Shown one piece after another: positions 5,848 through 13,143 of a stretch of DNA of 16,265 nt (positions are counted from its first letter, which is position 1; every line of letters begins with the position of its first letter). The DNA lies in contig DGUD01000025.1 in the NCBI GenBank assembly GCA_002393865.1, forward strand, positions 4,589-20,853. The letters are read 5' to 3'. The position numbers and the translations under genes are program-made. The notes below the pieces were generated by a model. It ran no database searches. It worked only from the letters and a program-made list of their open reading frames with translations, and was not told where the DNA came from. This DNA comes from Treponema sp. UBA4319 (GTDB taxonomy: Bacteria; Spirochaetota; Spirochaetia; Treponematales; Treponemataceae).

Positions 5848-7513
5848 TTTTGTTCGGGGTGTTTGTATAGGGTGCGCGCTGGCACTGTTTTCTGCCGGCA
5901 CGGTCTGTGCCAAGGCGAAAGCCAAGGACAAGGATGCTGCGGCGGCAAAGAGCAGCAAGGCATATTCTGATGCCGATGCGGCCGACTATGAGCTGCAGGC
6001 TGTCAGGAAGCTGCTCCCCAAGGAGCCGGTAAAAGCGCTGTGGCGGGCGAGGCTCCTGCTTGATACGGCTGCGGAGAATGCGCAGGTAGAGTCCCTGTAT
6101 GGCAGCTGCACGAAGAAAGTCGTCTCGCTGTACAAAAAGGCGGTGGAGGCAAAGAATTTTGTCGATGCGCTCCGCTATTATGGCTCCCTGCAGGCGGCTG
6201 GCTACGGGCAGCTCGCATCCCTGCCGATGGATGCCGCACGGCTCAGGAATGCAATCTCCACCTCGGTGCCGGGGCTTTCCGCAAAGGACGCCTCTTCCGG
6301 CGGAAAAGTCTCTTCTATGATAGACGGCACCGTGACGGTCTATGTTGACAAGGGCATCAAGGTTGAGCGCGGCGTAGGCTACAATGACGGTGTGCTGGGG
6401 AGCGGCTTCTTTATCTCCCGGAACGGCTACATCATTACGAACCACCATGTCATATCGGACTGCGTGGATCCCACATACAAGGGCTTTGCCCGCCTGTATA
6501 TAAAGCTCGCGGAGGATTCCGATACCCGCATACCCGCAAAGATTATCGGCTACGACAAGGGCGTTGACCTTGCCCTGCTGAAGGTGGAGGTTGACGCGCC
6601 CTATGTGTTTGCGCTTGGTTCCAGCACCGATCTCGATGTGGGGGACAAGGTCTTTGCCATCGGTTCCCCGCTGGGGCTTGAGCGCACGCTTACGAGCGGC
6701 ATCGTCTCCTCAAAGGACAGGGAGCTTTTTTCTTCCGGCAAAGTCTTCCAGATTGACGCTGCCGTCAACAGCGGCAATTCCGGCGGTCCGCTCATAGACG
6801 AGCAGGGCAGGGTGCAGGCAGTTGTCTTTGCCGGCGTGCAGAACTATCAGGGGCTGAATTTTGCGATACCGGTCGAATACCTGCGCTCGGAGCTTCCGAT
6901 TCTCTGCTCCGGAGGCGAGCGGCTCCATCCCTGGATGTCGCTGTACGGAAAGACAAAGCGTTCTCCCGGGGCGGGCAGCAACGAGGGCGTCTACGTGCAT
7001 TATGTCATGCCCGGCGGCAGCGCAAAGCTGTCCGGCATCGTTGTGGGGGATGTCATCGAGTCCGTTGACGGAGAGCCTGTCCTGTCCACCGATGATTTGA
7101 GCCTCAATTTCCTGCAGCGCTGCACAGACAGTATCGTTACGGTGGGCGTGCTCCGGGCCGACGGCAGCCGCGAGCAGCTTCCTGTCTATCTGGACGTGCG
7201 GCCGGACTACCCCGGCTACGATGTCTACACCCACGACACGGTTGCCCAGGCATTCGTTCCGCTGGTCGGGATGCATTTGCTGCAGGCTTCCTCGATGAAC
7301 AAAAAGAAGTTCACGGTGCAGGGCGTCATAAAGGGCTCTATTGCCGATAGCGCGGGATTTGACGCTGACGATCAGGTGGAAGTAATCCGCGTGGAGATAA
7401 GCGACGACAAATCGCAGGCCGGCGTGCAGATTTCCGCCAGAAAACGGCAGAGCGGCTTTGTGGACACCGTGCTTGGAATCGGGGTGCCGCTGGACAGCCC
7501 ATACTATTTTTAA
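5828..7513 (+). CDS. HtrA/Deg-type periplasmic serine protease with PDZ
   Basis: A trypsin-fold protease of 561 residues, probably for periplasmic protein quality control. An N-terminal signal peptide runs to about residue 28 (hydrophobic 11-26, ending VCA). A helical, Lys/Ala-rich extension of about 130 residues comes next; E. coli DegP has no such extension. The protease domain (about 165-355) shows the catalytic triad: TNHHV (His207), GVDLALLKV (Asp247) and NSGNSGGPL (Ser318). A PDZ domain (about 385-450, with GGSAKLSGIVVGDVIESVDG) follows, then a degenerate second PDZ-like region (about 490-555). ATG 5828 lies inside the end of the upstream gene with GGAAA just before it. The 20-bp overlap suggests the protease and the Asp-loop protein are made together. 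The start fits the signal peptide well. I leave the symbol blank because htrA, degP and degQ cannot be distinguished here. Confidence 0.94.
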   Translation: MTRRLNDFVRGVCIGCALALFSAGTVCAKAKAKDKDAAAAKSSKAYSDADAADYELQAVRKLLPKEPVKALWRARLLLDTAAENAQVESLYGSCTKKVVSLYKKAVEAKNFVDALRYYGSLQAAGYGQLASLPMDAARLRNAISTSVPGLSAKDASSGGKVSSMIDGTVTVYVDKGIKVERGVGYNDGVLGSGFFISRNGYIITNHHVISDCVDPTYKGFARLYIKLAEDSDTRIPAKIIGYDKGVDLALLKVEVDAPYVFALGSSTDLDVGDKVFAIGSPLGLERTLTSGIVSSKDRELFSSGKVFQIDAAVNSGNSGGPLIDEQGRVQAVVFAGVQNYQGLNFAIPVEYLRSELPILCSGGERLHPWMSLYGKTKRSPGAGSNEGVYVHYVMPGGSAKLSGIVVGDVIESVDGEPVLSTDDLSLNFLQRCTDSIVTVGVLRADGSREQLPVYLDVRPDYPGYDVYTHDTVAQAFVPLVGMHLLQASSMNKKKFTVQGVIKGSIADSAGFDADDQVEVIRVEISDDKSQAGVQISARKRQSGFVDTVLGIGVPLDSPYYF

Positions 7514-7520
7514 AGAAGCG

Positions 7521-7571
7521 CCGGTCCTGGATGTCCCCGGCACGGTGTTGCCGTGGATTCCGAGGGACTGG
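7521..7571 (+). promoter_or_regulatory. long imperfect hairpin ahead of lepA
   Basis: In the 78-bp gap between the protease gene and lepA, CCGGTCC (7521-7527) can pair with GGACTGG (7565-7571) through 7 bp including one G-U. It encloses CACGG/CCGTG (7541-7545 with 7551-7555). No T-run follows. The structure ends about 10 bases before the lepA Shine-Dalgarno AAGGA (7581-7585). It could modulate lepA translation or mRNA stability; function is unknown. Confidence 0.35.
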
Positions 7572-7591
7572 CTCAAAAGTAAGGAAAAAAT

Positions 7592-9403
7592 ATGACAGAT
7601 TTAAAGTATAAGCGTAATTTTTGTATTACGGCGCACATCGACCACGGAAAATCGACGCTGGCCGACCGGCTTATCCAGCGGGCGAAAATCATCGAGGATC
7701 GCCAGATGAAGGATCAGATTCTTGATAACATGGATATCGAGCGTGAGCGCGGCATTACGATAAAGAGCCAGGCCGTGACCATCCCCTACCATGCGCGGGA
7801 CGGGCACGATTACGAGCTGAATTTTGTCGATACGCCGGGGCATGTCGATTTTTCCTATGAGGTATCCCGCGCCATCGCCTCGTGCGAGGGTGCGCTGCTG
7901 CTCATCGACGCGACGCAGGGCGTCGAGAGCCAGACGGTGAGCAATATGTACATGGCGCTGGAGCACGACCTTGCCATCGTGCCCGTCATCAACAAGATTG
8001 ACCTTGCCAGCGCGGATGTGCCCGGCGCCAAGCGGCAGATAGAGCATGACCTTGGGCTTGATGCCGACGGCGCCATGCTGGTGAGCGCCAAGACAGGGGA
8101 GGGCATCGATAATCTGATGGAGGCCATCGTCACCCAGTTCCCGCCGCCGCATGGCGATGTGCAGGCGCCGCTCAAAGCGCTTATCTTTGACTGCCACTAC
8201 GACGAATACCGCGGCGTCATCGTCCATGTCAGGGTGATGGACGGGCGCGTAAAGGCCGGGGATATCATCCGCTTTATGGGGCGGAACACCGAGTACAAGG
8301 TTGAGCAGACCGGCATATTCAAAATCAAGTTCGAGGAGACAGGCTGCCTGGAAGCGGGCGACGTCGGCTACCTTATCGCGGGCATCAAGACCGTCAGCGA
8401 CGTCCGCGTCGGCGATACGATTACAAGCGTCGCGAATCCTGCGTCTGAGCCTTTGCAGGGCTTTAAGGAAGTAAAGCCGGTCGTCTTCTCTTCCATATAT
8501 CCGATTGATTCCAACGATTACGAGGAGCTGAAGGAGAGCATGGAGAAGCTGAAGCTCAACGATGCCTCCCTCGTCTACGAGAAGGACAATTCGCTTGCCT
8601 TGGGCAACGGCTTCCGCTGCGGCTTCCTCGGTCTGCTGCATCTGGAGATTATCCAGGAGCGGCTGGAGCGTGATTTTGACCAGGTGGTCATCTTTACGGC
8701 TCCCAGCGTCAAGTACAAGGTGACGCAGCAGGGGCACGACATGATTTTTGTCGATAACCCCGCCGATTATCCGGGCGGCAAGATAGAAAGCTCTGAGGAA
8801 CCGTACATAGACGCGAGCATCATCACTCCGTCGGAGTATCTTGGTCCCATCATGGAGCTGTGCCGCATGAAGCGCGGCACCCAGAAGAACATGCAGTATC
8901 TTGACGAGAAGCGCGTGGAGCTTACCTATGACATGCCTCTTGCGGAGGTGCTCTTTGACTTCTACGATAAGCTCAAGTCCTTTAGCCGGGGCTATGCCAG
9001 CTTTGACTATGAGCTGACGGATTACCGCGCCACCGATCTGGTCAAGATAGACATCCTTATCAACGGAAAGCCGGTCGATGCTCTTGCGCAGCTCTGCTTC
9101 CGCCAGAACGCGGTGGAGCGGGCAAAGATTGTCTGCGAGCGGCTCAAAGGCGAGATTGCCCGGCAGCAGTTCAAGATTGCGATACAGGGGGCAATCGGCA
9201 GCCAGATAATTGCCCGCGAGACGGTGAATCCTGTGCGCAAGGACGTGCTTGCCAAGTGCTATGGCGGCGACGTGACCCGCAAACGCAAACTGCTGGAAAA
9301 GCAGAAGGCCGGAAAAAAGCGTATGTTCCTTGCAGGGGACGTGGAGCTGCCGCAGAGTGCCTTCCTCGCCGTCCTGAAGGAGAAGGAAAGCAACGGCCAG
9401 TAA
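7592..9403 (+). CDS. lepA: elongation factor 4 (LepA), ribosome GTPase
   Basis: LepA/EF4 is a highly conserved translational GTPase that acts on the ribosome; back-translocation and roles in initiation or 30S assembly have been reported. The 603-residue product has all G motifs: AHIDHGKST (14-22), ERGITIK (52-58), DTPGH (80-84), NKID (134-137) and SAK (165-167). Domain II, the EF-G-like domains and the LepA-specific C-terminal domain follow, ending with KRKLLEKQKAGKKRMF and ELPQSAFLAVLK. Length and both ends are normal. ATG 7592 has AAGGA six bases upstream. Linkage of lepA to a periplasmic protease gene resembles the E. coli lepA-lepB pairing only in that an envelope gene is adjacent. There is no sign of truncation. 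A terminator-like hairpin follows. Confidence 0.98.
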   Translation: MTDLKYKRNFCITAHIDHGKSTLADRLIQRAKIIEDRQMKDQILDNMDIERERGITIKSQAVTIPYHARDGHDYELNFVDTPGHVDFSYEVSRAIASCEGALLLIDATQGVESQTVSNMYMALEHDLAIVPVINKIDLASADVPGAKRQIEHDLGLDADGAMLVSAKTGEGIDNLMEAIVTQFPPPHGDVQAPLKALIFDCHYDEYRGVIVHVRVMDGRVKAGDIIRFMGRNTEYKVEQTGIFKIKFEETGCLEAGDVGYLIAGIKTVSDVRVGDTITSVANPASEPLQGFKEVKPVVFSSIYPIDSNDYEELKESMEKLKLNDASLVYEKDNSLALGNGFRCGFLGLLHLEIIQERLERDFDQVVIFTAPSVKYKVTQQGHDMIFVDNPADYPGGKIESSEEPYIDASIITPSEYLGPIMELCRMKRGTQKNMQYLDEKRVELTYDMPLAEVLFDFYDKLKSFSRGYASFDYELTDYRATDLVKIDILINGKPVDALAQLCFRQNAVERAKIVCERLKGEIARQQFKIAIQGAIGSQIIARETVNPVRKDVLAKCYGGDVTRKRKLLEKQKAGKKRMFLAGDVELPQSAFLAVLKEKESNGQ

Positions 9404-9411
9404 AATACCAG

Positions 9412-9456
9412 AGCCGGTCTCAAAATTCCGTCTGGACTTTTGAAACGGCTTTCTTT
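9412..9456 (+). terminator. probable intrinsic terminator of lepA
   Basis: AGCCG (9412-9416) pairs with CGGCT (9446-9450), and TCAAAA (9420-9425) with TTTTGA (9438-9443), separated by a 3/2 internal loop. The stem is followed by TTCTTT (9451-9456). It lies in the 121-bp gap between the convergent lepA and MAF-like genes. No equally good T-run is seen for the - strand. Confidence 0.55.
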
Positions 9457-9524
9457 GCCGCCCGCCAGCGCCCGTCCGCTATCACCGGCCGGCTGATGGC
9501 GTCGCAGTTCCCTGCTGCATGCGC

Positions 9525-11210
9525 TCAAGTCCGGCCGCTTGTGCCGATGGCAATCTGTTTCAGGAAGAAGTCGGTCTCGGCGCGGACTCTCTTGAGGAAT
9601 GCCGCTTCCAGCGAGAGCCGGTAGCCGTCGGGAAAGTGGAGGTAGAGGTATTCCCGCGGGGCAAGCAGACCGCGGAGCTGCTCGCTGAGCGTGAGTCCTG
9701 CGTCACGCTGCGGGCTTTTGTCGCCTTCTGAGAGCAGGCTCTGGATGCACAGCAGCACCCTTTTTTCCTCCGCGTAGAATGCCGCGCAGCGTTCCTTTCT
9801 GTCAGAAAGAACTCTGCCCGCCAGCTCTGCCAGCGCCTGTGTTACGTCGTCCCGGTGCTGCAGCCTGTCGCGGCCGGGCATGCCGTGCGGCAGCGGCTTC
9901 TGCGGCAGTCCCAGCGGAATACCGCAGAAGCCCGCGTCGTAGAGCCCCGTTGTTCCCGAAAAGCGCTGCGCGAAGTGCCGCGCGTATGACATGAGAATCC
10001 TGCTGGTGACCATCGTTTTGTTCCGCTTGTCGGTGCAGGGCATGGTTCCGGGGGCAAATGCCGCCGCAAAATTTTCCGCCGGCTGCAGCCTGCCGGATGT
10101 GCCGAGCCGTGCCTTGTGGGCGGGAGTCTCCTTTGCGTGCGTCAGGCCGGCGCTGTAGCAGAAATCAAGACCGGTGACGTAGACCGGCACGGAGGAGTCC
10201 CTTCGCAGCTCCAGCGCGATGTATGTGGCGGCAAGTCCCACGGAGCCGAGCGGCTCGCAGTATTCCTTGACAAGCCCTGATTGCCGGAGCCCGTTCAGCC
10301 AGCCGGCCTGCGTGTATGCGGAGGCGAACCAGACGGTATTCCCCGGCAGCTTGCCGGCAACGGACGGACGGGACGATATGTCGGCAAAGAAGGTAAAGTC
10401 ATTTCTGCCGTCCAGCAGGCTTTTTGCCCCGATGTACGCTTTCTCTATCACTGATTGCCCCTCAAGGCTTACTGCCGCGTTGACCGGCACGTTCCTAGCA
10501 AGCAGCTGCGCGAGGGCAACGTCCACCGCGATGATGTATGCGCTGCCGTCGCTGGGGAGAGGGGTGCTGTCAAGGCTTTCTCCCGCGCCGCAGACGATAA
10601 TCGGCCGCCCGACGCAGTGCGCGATGTCCGCAAGCTGCGCGTCGCTCCCCAGCCTGTCCGCGTTCTGAAAGATGTTTTTTGCGAAAAGCCTGCCCATCCT
10701 GACGAGCGTTATCCTGTTCGTCCAGAAAGTCGCGATGATTTCCTGCGCGGCTGCCGTAATGCGCCGGTAGCTATCCTGCTGGAGCTGCGCCCCCGCGGAG
10801 AAGTCAAGCTGCACGGCGCGTTTTATGCTTCCGTGCTCCGCGGCTTCCCGCAGAAAGCGGTCTATACCGGCGCTGTCATCCGTGTGGAAGAGCCGCACCT
10901 CCTGAGCCTCGGATGGCTGCTGCTGCCGGGCGAGCGCAAAAAGCTCCCGCTCCGCCTCCAGCGCGATAAGCGTGCAGTCTTCCGGCAGCGCTGACAGAAG
11001 CTCGCTGAAGCCGTACCAGAGGCAGGGCGAGCAGATGATAAGCAGGGAGCCGGGGAGCAGCGTCGTGCGCTCGATGACGGAAACGACCGTTCTGAGGGGA
11101 TTGTATTTTGAATACAGGAAACGTCCCTTGTAGGAGACTGTCTTTAAATGCGAAAAGTCCCCGCTGGCGTTGAGCAGCAGGGGCTTTTCATCAGAGCTTG
11201 CGGTAGCCAA
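9525..11210 (-). CDS. MAF/DUF115 glycosyltransferase-like protein
   Basis: A 561-residue cytoplasmic protein of the DUF115 (MptE-like/MAF) class. The core (about 200-400) has RPIIVCGAGESLD (202-214), the IIAVDVALAQLL stretch (226-237), VSLEGQ (247-252), GSVGLAATYIALEL (322-335) and VYVTGLDFCYSAGLTHAKE (343-361). These follow the GAGPSLD...DxA...GSV...GxD pattern of that family. MAF proteins of this type are linked to transfer of nonulosonic acids to flagellin in several motile bacteria. A flagellin-modifying role here is inference. The helical C-terminal third is poorly conserved. The start is TTG 11210, with CGGAG 5-6 bases upstream and no nearby internal ATG. The gene follows the foldase gene by 10 bp, so both probably share the promoter at 12760-12788. 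Confidence 0.85.
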   Translation of the reverse strand: MATASSDEKPLLLNASGDFSHLKTVSYKGRFLYSKYNPLRTVVSVIERTTLLPGSLLIICSPCLWYGFSELLSALPEDCTLIALEAERELFALARQQQPSEAQEVRLFHTDDSAGIDRFLREAAEHGSIKRAVQLDFSAGAQLQQDSYRRITAAAQEIIATFWTNRITLVRMGRLFAKNIFQNADRLGSDAQLADIAHCVGRPIIVCGAGESLDSTPLPSDGSAYIIAVDVALAQLLARNVPVNAAVSLEGQSVIEKAYIGAKSLLDGRNDFTFFADISSRPSVAGKLPGNTVWFASAYTQAGWLNGLRQSGLVKEYCEPLGSVGLAATYIALELRRDSSVPVYVTGLDFCYSAGLTHAKETPAHKARLGTSGRLQPAENFAAAFAPGTMPCTDKRNKTMVTSRILMSYARHFAQRFSGTTGLYDAGFCGIPLGLPQKPLPHGMPGRDRLQHRDDVTQALAELAGRVLSDRKERCAAFYAEEKRVLLCIQSLLSEGDKSPQRDAGLTLSEQLRGLLAPREYLYLHFPDGYRLSLEAAFLKRVRAETDFFLKQIAIGTSGRT

Positions 11211-11220
11211 AGGAACTCCG

Positions 11221-12720
11221 TCAGTCGCCCAAGTTCACAATCTGTGTGTAGTAGGTGAGCCACACGTTGTCTTTTACCTTGTCGGAAGCCAGCAATGTGC
11301 GGTCTGCGGAATTCTGGTCGGTGCTGGCAATCTTTGACTCCAGCTGGGCTGCATCCGTCTCCGTGCTGTCCTTTGTGATGCCCGTGCATTTCATGACCAC
11401 GATGTTGTTGCCGAGGACGAACGGAGCGCTGACCTCGTCAGCCTTGAGCGCAAATACCTTCTGCAGCGCGTCGGCGTCATAGGCAAGGTCGTTCATCACC
11501 TCGTCCGTCGCCGGCGTCGCCGTATAGAACGAGCTGTTCTTGTAGTTTACGGGGAAGGAGAGCGTGTCGCGTTTCGTCACGCCGAATGCGAGCGCCGCCT
11601 CGTCAAAGCTGTTCAGCGTTGCCTGCGCGATGAAATTCTTTGCGATTCCCGTGTAATATTCCTCTATATAGCCACGCTCGGTGTTCTTTACGTAGGACAT
11701 GATGACGTTCTGCATGGTGCTGTCGGAGTAATCGGGCTGCTCCGGGCTTCCTTCGCCGCGGAAGATGCTGAAGCCCTGCGCCGTGTTGATGACCGGAGAG
11801 AGCTCGTCCTTTGCCAGCGCGACGACGAGCGCACGCTGATCCGCGTCGGTGATGATGTTCTCAAGCTGGTATGCATAGGGGCGTGACAGCGTGCCGTCAT
11901 CCCCGCTGTAGAACTTCTGGGATTTTTCGCTCACGGCGTCGGCAAAGGTCATTTCCCCGGACTTAAGCTGCTTGAGCAGGGAATTCGCGCTGCTCTCGTC
12001 GGCGAGCGTGACGACGGACATATTGTACTTGATGAATTTGTCTGCGTTGGACTTTGCCCACTTGATGCCCTCTTCCGTGGGGAAGCTGGTGGTGCTGAAG
12101 GAGACATAGCTGAATGAGTGGGTGTCCCTGCCCATATCGCTCAGAAAGGGCGCTTCCTTTGAGGATGGCTTGAGCCCGTAGAGGCGCATGCTGCCGGTGT
12201 CTGAGCCCAGCAGGTCTTCCTCCACGCGGTTGTAGGCGAGCGTCTTTTCGTATCCCTTGCGGATTTCCTCGCGGTCTGACTTGCTCGTCTGGTTGTAGAG
12301 GCGCGGCGAATAGTTGCCGTCGGCATCGGAATAGTAGCGGACAAGGCGGCGGTTCACGGCGCTTTCCGGCACGGAGTAGCCCGCCTTCTTGACGGCGTCG
12401 AGGTACGCCATATCCTTTACGGTTGTCTGGAATGCATACTGGAACACACGGTAGTTGTCCGTGTCGTTCAGCTCCGCACCCATGCTCTTGTAATATTCGG
12501 CGATGTTTGAGACGGCGTTGGCGAACGTGGAGCCATGCTCGTAGCGGATTTCCGTTCCGTCATAGGAGCCGAGGACAGGAGCCTTGTTCCTGTTGAAGAA
12601 TGCCTCGAATACCGCTTCCCCTCCGAACGGGATGAATACGATTGCCGAGATGATGAGAACGATGACGGCCCCGATTTTTGTGTGGTCTTTGTTTGTTTTA
12701 TTTTTTGTTTCCTGGTTCAT
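11221..12720 (-). CDS. membrane-anchored PpiD/SurA-like foldase
   Basis: A 499-residue protein with a Lys-rich cytoplasmic N-terminus, one membrane segment (about 16-34) and a periplasmic body. This is the topology of PpiD. A SurA-N-like helical region (about 45-190) is followed by a parvulin-like domain (about 233-322) with LLKQLKSGEMTFADAVSEKS, then ELSPVINTAQGFSIFR, and by a C-terminal helical part. The usual parvulin His residues at the start (HIL) and end (GYH) of that domain are not evident, so the domain may bind clients without isomerase activity. ATG 12720 has AAAGGA about 12 bases upstream, a rather wide spacing. A consensus promoter lies 40 bp upstream. The MAF-like gene follows 10 bp downstream. 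Likely role: folding or release of exported envelope proteins (inferred). Confidence 0.85.
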   Translation of the reverse strand: MNQETKNKTNKDHTKIGAVIVLIISAIVFIPFGGEAVFEAFFNRNKAPVLGSYDGTEIRYEHGSTFANAVSNIAEYYKSMGAELNDTDNYRVFQYAFQTTVKDMAYLDAVKKAGYSVPESAVNRRLVRYYSDADGNYSPRLYNQTSKSDREEIRKGYEKTLAYNRVEEDLLGSDTGSMRLYGLKPSSKEAPFLSDMGRDTHSFSYVSFSTTSFPTEEGIKWAKSNADKFIKYNMSVVTLADESSANSLLKQLKSGEMTFADAVSEKSQKFYSGDDGTLSRPYAYQLENIITDADQRALVVALAKDELSPVINTAQGFSIFRGEGSPEQPDYSDSTMQNVIMSYVKNTERGYIEEYYTGIAKNFIAQATLNSFDEAALAFGVTKRDTLSFPVNYKNSSFYTATPATDEVMNDLAYDADALQKVFALKADEVSAPFVLGNNIVVMKCTGITKDSTETDAAQLESKIASTDQNSADRTLLASDKVKDNVWLTYYTQIVNLGD

Positions 12721-12759
12721 AGAAATAAAACGTCCTTTTTCGATAATTGAAGATTCATA

Positions 12760-12788
12760 ATTTTATCATTGTATAAATTGACTGTCAA
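12760..12788 (-). promoter_or_regulatory. sigma70 promoter of the foldase-MAF operon
   Basis: Read on the - strand: -35 TTGACA (12788-12783), a 17-bp spacer and -10 TAAAAT (12765-12760) preceded by TGA, an extended -10. Initiation is expected near 12753, giving a leader of about 33 bases before the ATG at 12720. The -35 box is part of a palindrome TTGAC-T-GTCAA (12778-12788). Confidence 0.8.
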
Positions 12789-12807
12789 CGGCAGGACTGG
12801 TGTTTGT

Positions 12808-12867
12808 AAAAAAAACTGTGAAAAAAGCGCTCAGGTGCTTGACATAATTTGTGCTGAGTGTTATAGT
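12808..12867 (+). promoter_or_regulatory. tRNA-Asp promoter with A-tract UP-like element
   Basis: Core promoter: TTGACA (12839-12844), 17-bp spacer, TATAGT (12862-12867) with TGT before it (extended -10). Initiation is expected near 12874, about 6 bases before the tRNA. Two A-tracts, A8 (12808-12815) and A6 (12821-12826), lie at roughly -66 to -48, where UP elements of stable-RNA promoters bind the polymerase alpha subunit. The divergent foldase promoter has its -35 box 50 bp away. Confidence 0.8.
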
Positions 12868-12879
12868 GTCAACCATCAC

Positions 12880-12953
12880 GGGGGCGTAGCGAAGCTGGTT
12901 ATCGCGCTGGCCTGTCACGCCGGAGATCGAGGGTTCGAGCCCCTTCGCTCCCG
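12880..12953 (+). tRNA. trnD: tRNA-Asp (anticodon GTC)
   Basis: Cloverleaf: acceptor GGGGGCG/CGCTCCC (12880-12886 with 12946-12952), anticodon stem CTGGC/GCCGG around loop CTGTCAC giving GTC, T stem GAGGG/CCCTT with loop TTCGAGC, discriminator G12953. CCA is not encoded. It has its own strong promoter and is directly followed by an intrinsic terminator. Confidence 0.97.
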
Positions 12954-12958
12954 TCTCC

Positions 12959-12988
12959 TACCCATTCGGCAGAATGGGTATTTTTTTT
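12959..12988 (+). terminator. strong intrinsic terminator between tRNA-Asp and tRNA-Pro
   Basis: A perfect 9-bp stem TACCCATTC/GAATGGGTA (12959-12967 with 12972-12980) with loop GGCA is followed by eight T (12981-12988). It starts 6 bases after tRNA-Asp and ends one base before tRNA-Pro, so tRNA-Pro would need read-through or a promoter not recognised here. Confidence 0.85.
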
Positions 12989-12989
12989 C

Positions 12990-13062
12990 CGGGTAATAGC
13001 GCAGCTGGTAGCGCGCTACGTTCGGGACGTAGAGGTCCGCGGTTCGAATCCGCGTTACCCGA
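12990..13062 (+). tRNA. trnP: tRNA-Pro (anticodon CGG)
   Basis: Cloverleaf: acceptor CGGGTAA/TTACCCG (12990-12996 with 13055-13061), anticodon stem CTACG/CGTAG around loop TTCGGGA giving CGG, T stem CGCGG/CCGCG with loop TTCGAAT, discriminator A13062. CCA is not encoded. The CGG anticodon reads CCG, in keeping with a GC-rich codon bias. No promoter of its own is visible, because the upstream sequence is the terminator ending at 12988. Confidence 0.97.
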
Positions 13063-13084
13063 TAAAGAAAAAAAACGAACGCTT

Positions 13085-13143
13085 CGGGAACCGTGCTTTC
13101 CGGGCAGACAGGCTCCTCCTGCGGCTCGCAGGGGGATTTTTTT
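13085..13143 (+). terminator. intrinsic terminator after tRNA-Pro
   Basis: A small stem CGGGAA/TTTCCG (13085-13090 with 13097-13102) precedes the main hairpin TCCTCCTGC/GCAGGGGGA (13114-13122 with 13128-13136; 9 bp, one G-U, loop GGCTC), followed by seven T (13137-13143). The right arm also reads as a Shine-Dalgarno sequence for a possible short ORF starting at 13144. Confidence 0.8.

Noticed and set aside
7601..8737. - strand ORF of 378 codons opposite lepA
   Set aside because: Covers the conserved GTPase domain of lepA; its open frame follows from lepA codon bias.
12769..12996. 75-codon ORF across the tRNA promoter and tRNA-Asp
   Set aside because: It spans a promoter, a complete tRNA and a terminator; its start lacks a ribosome-binding site.
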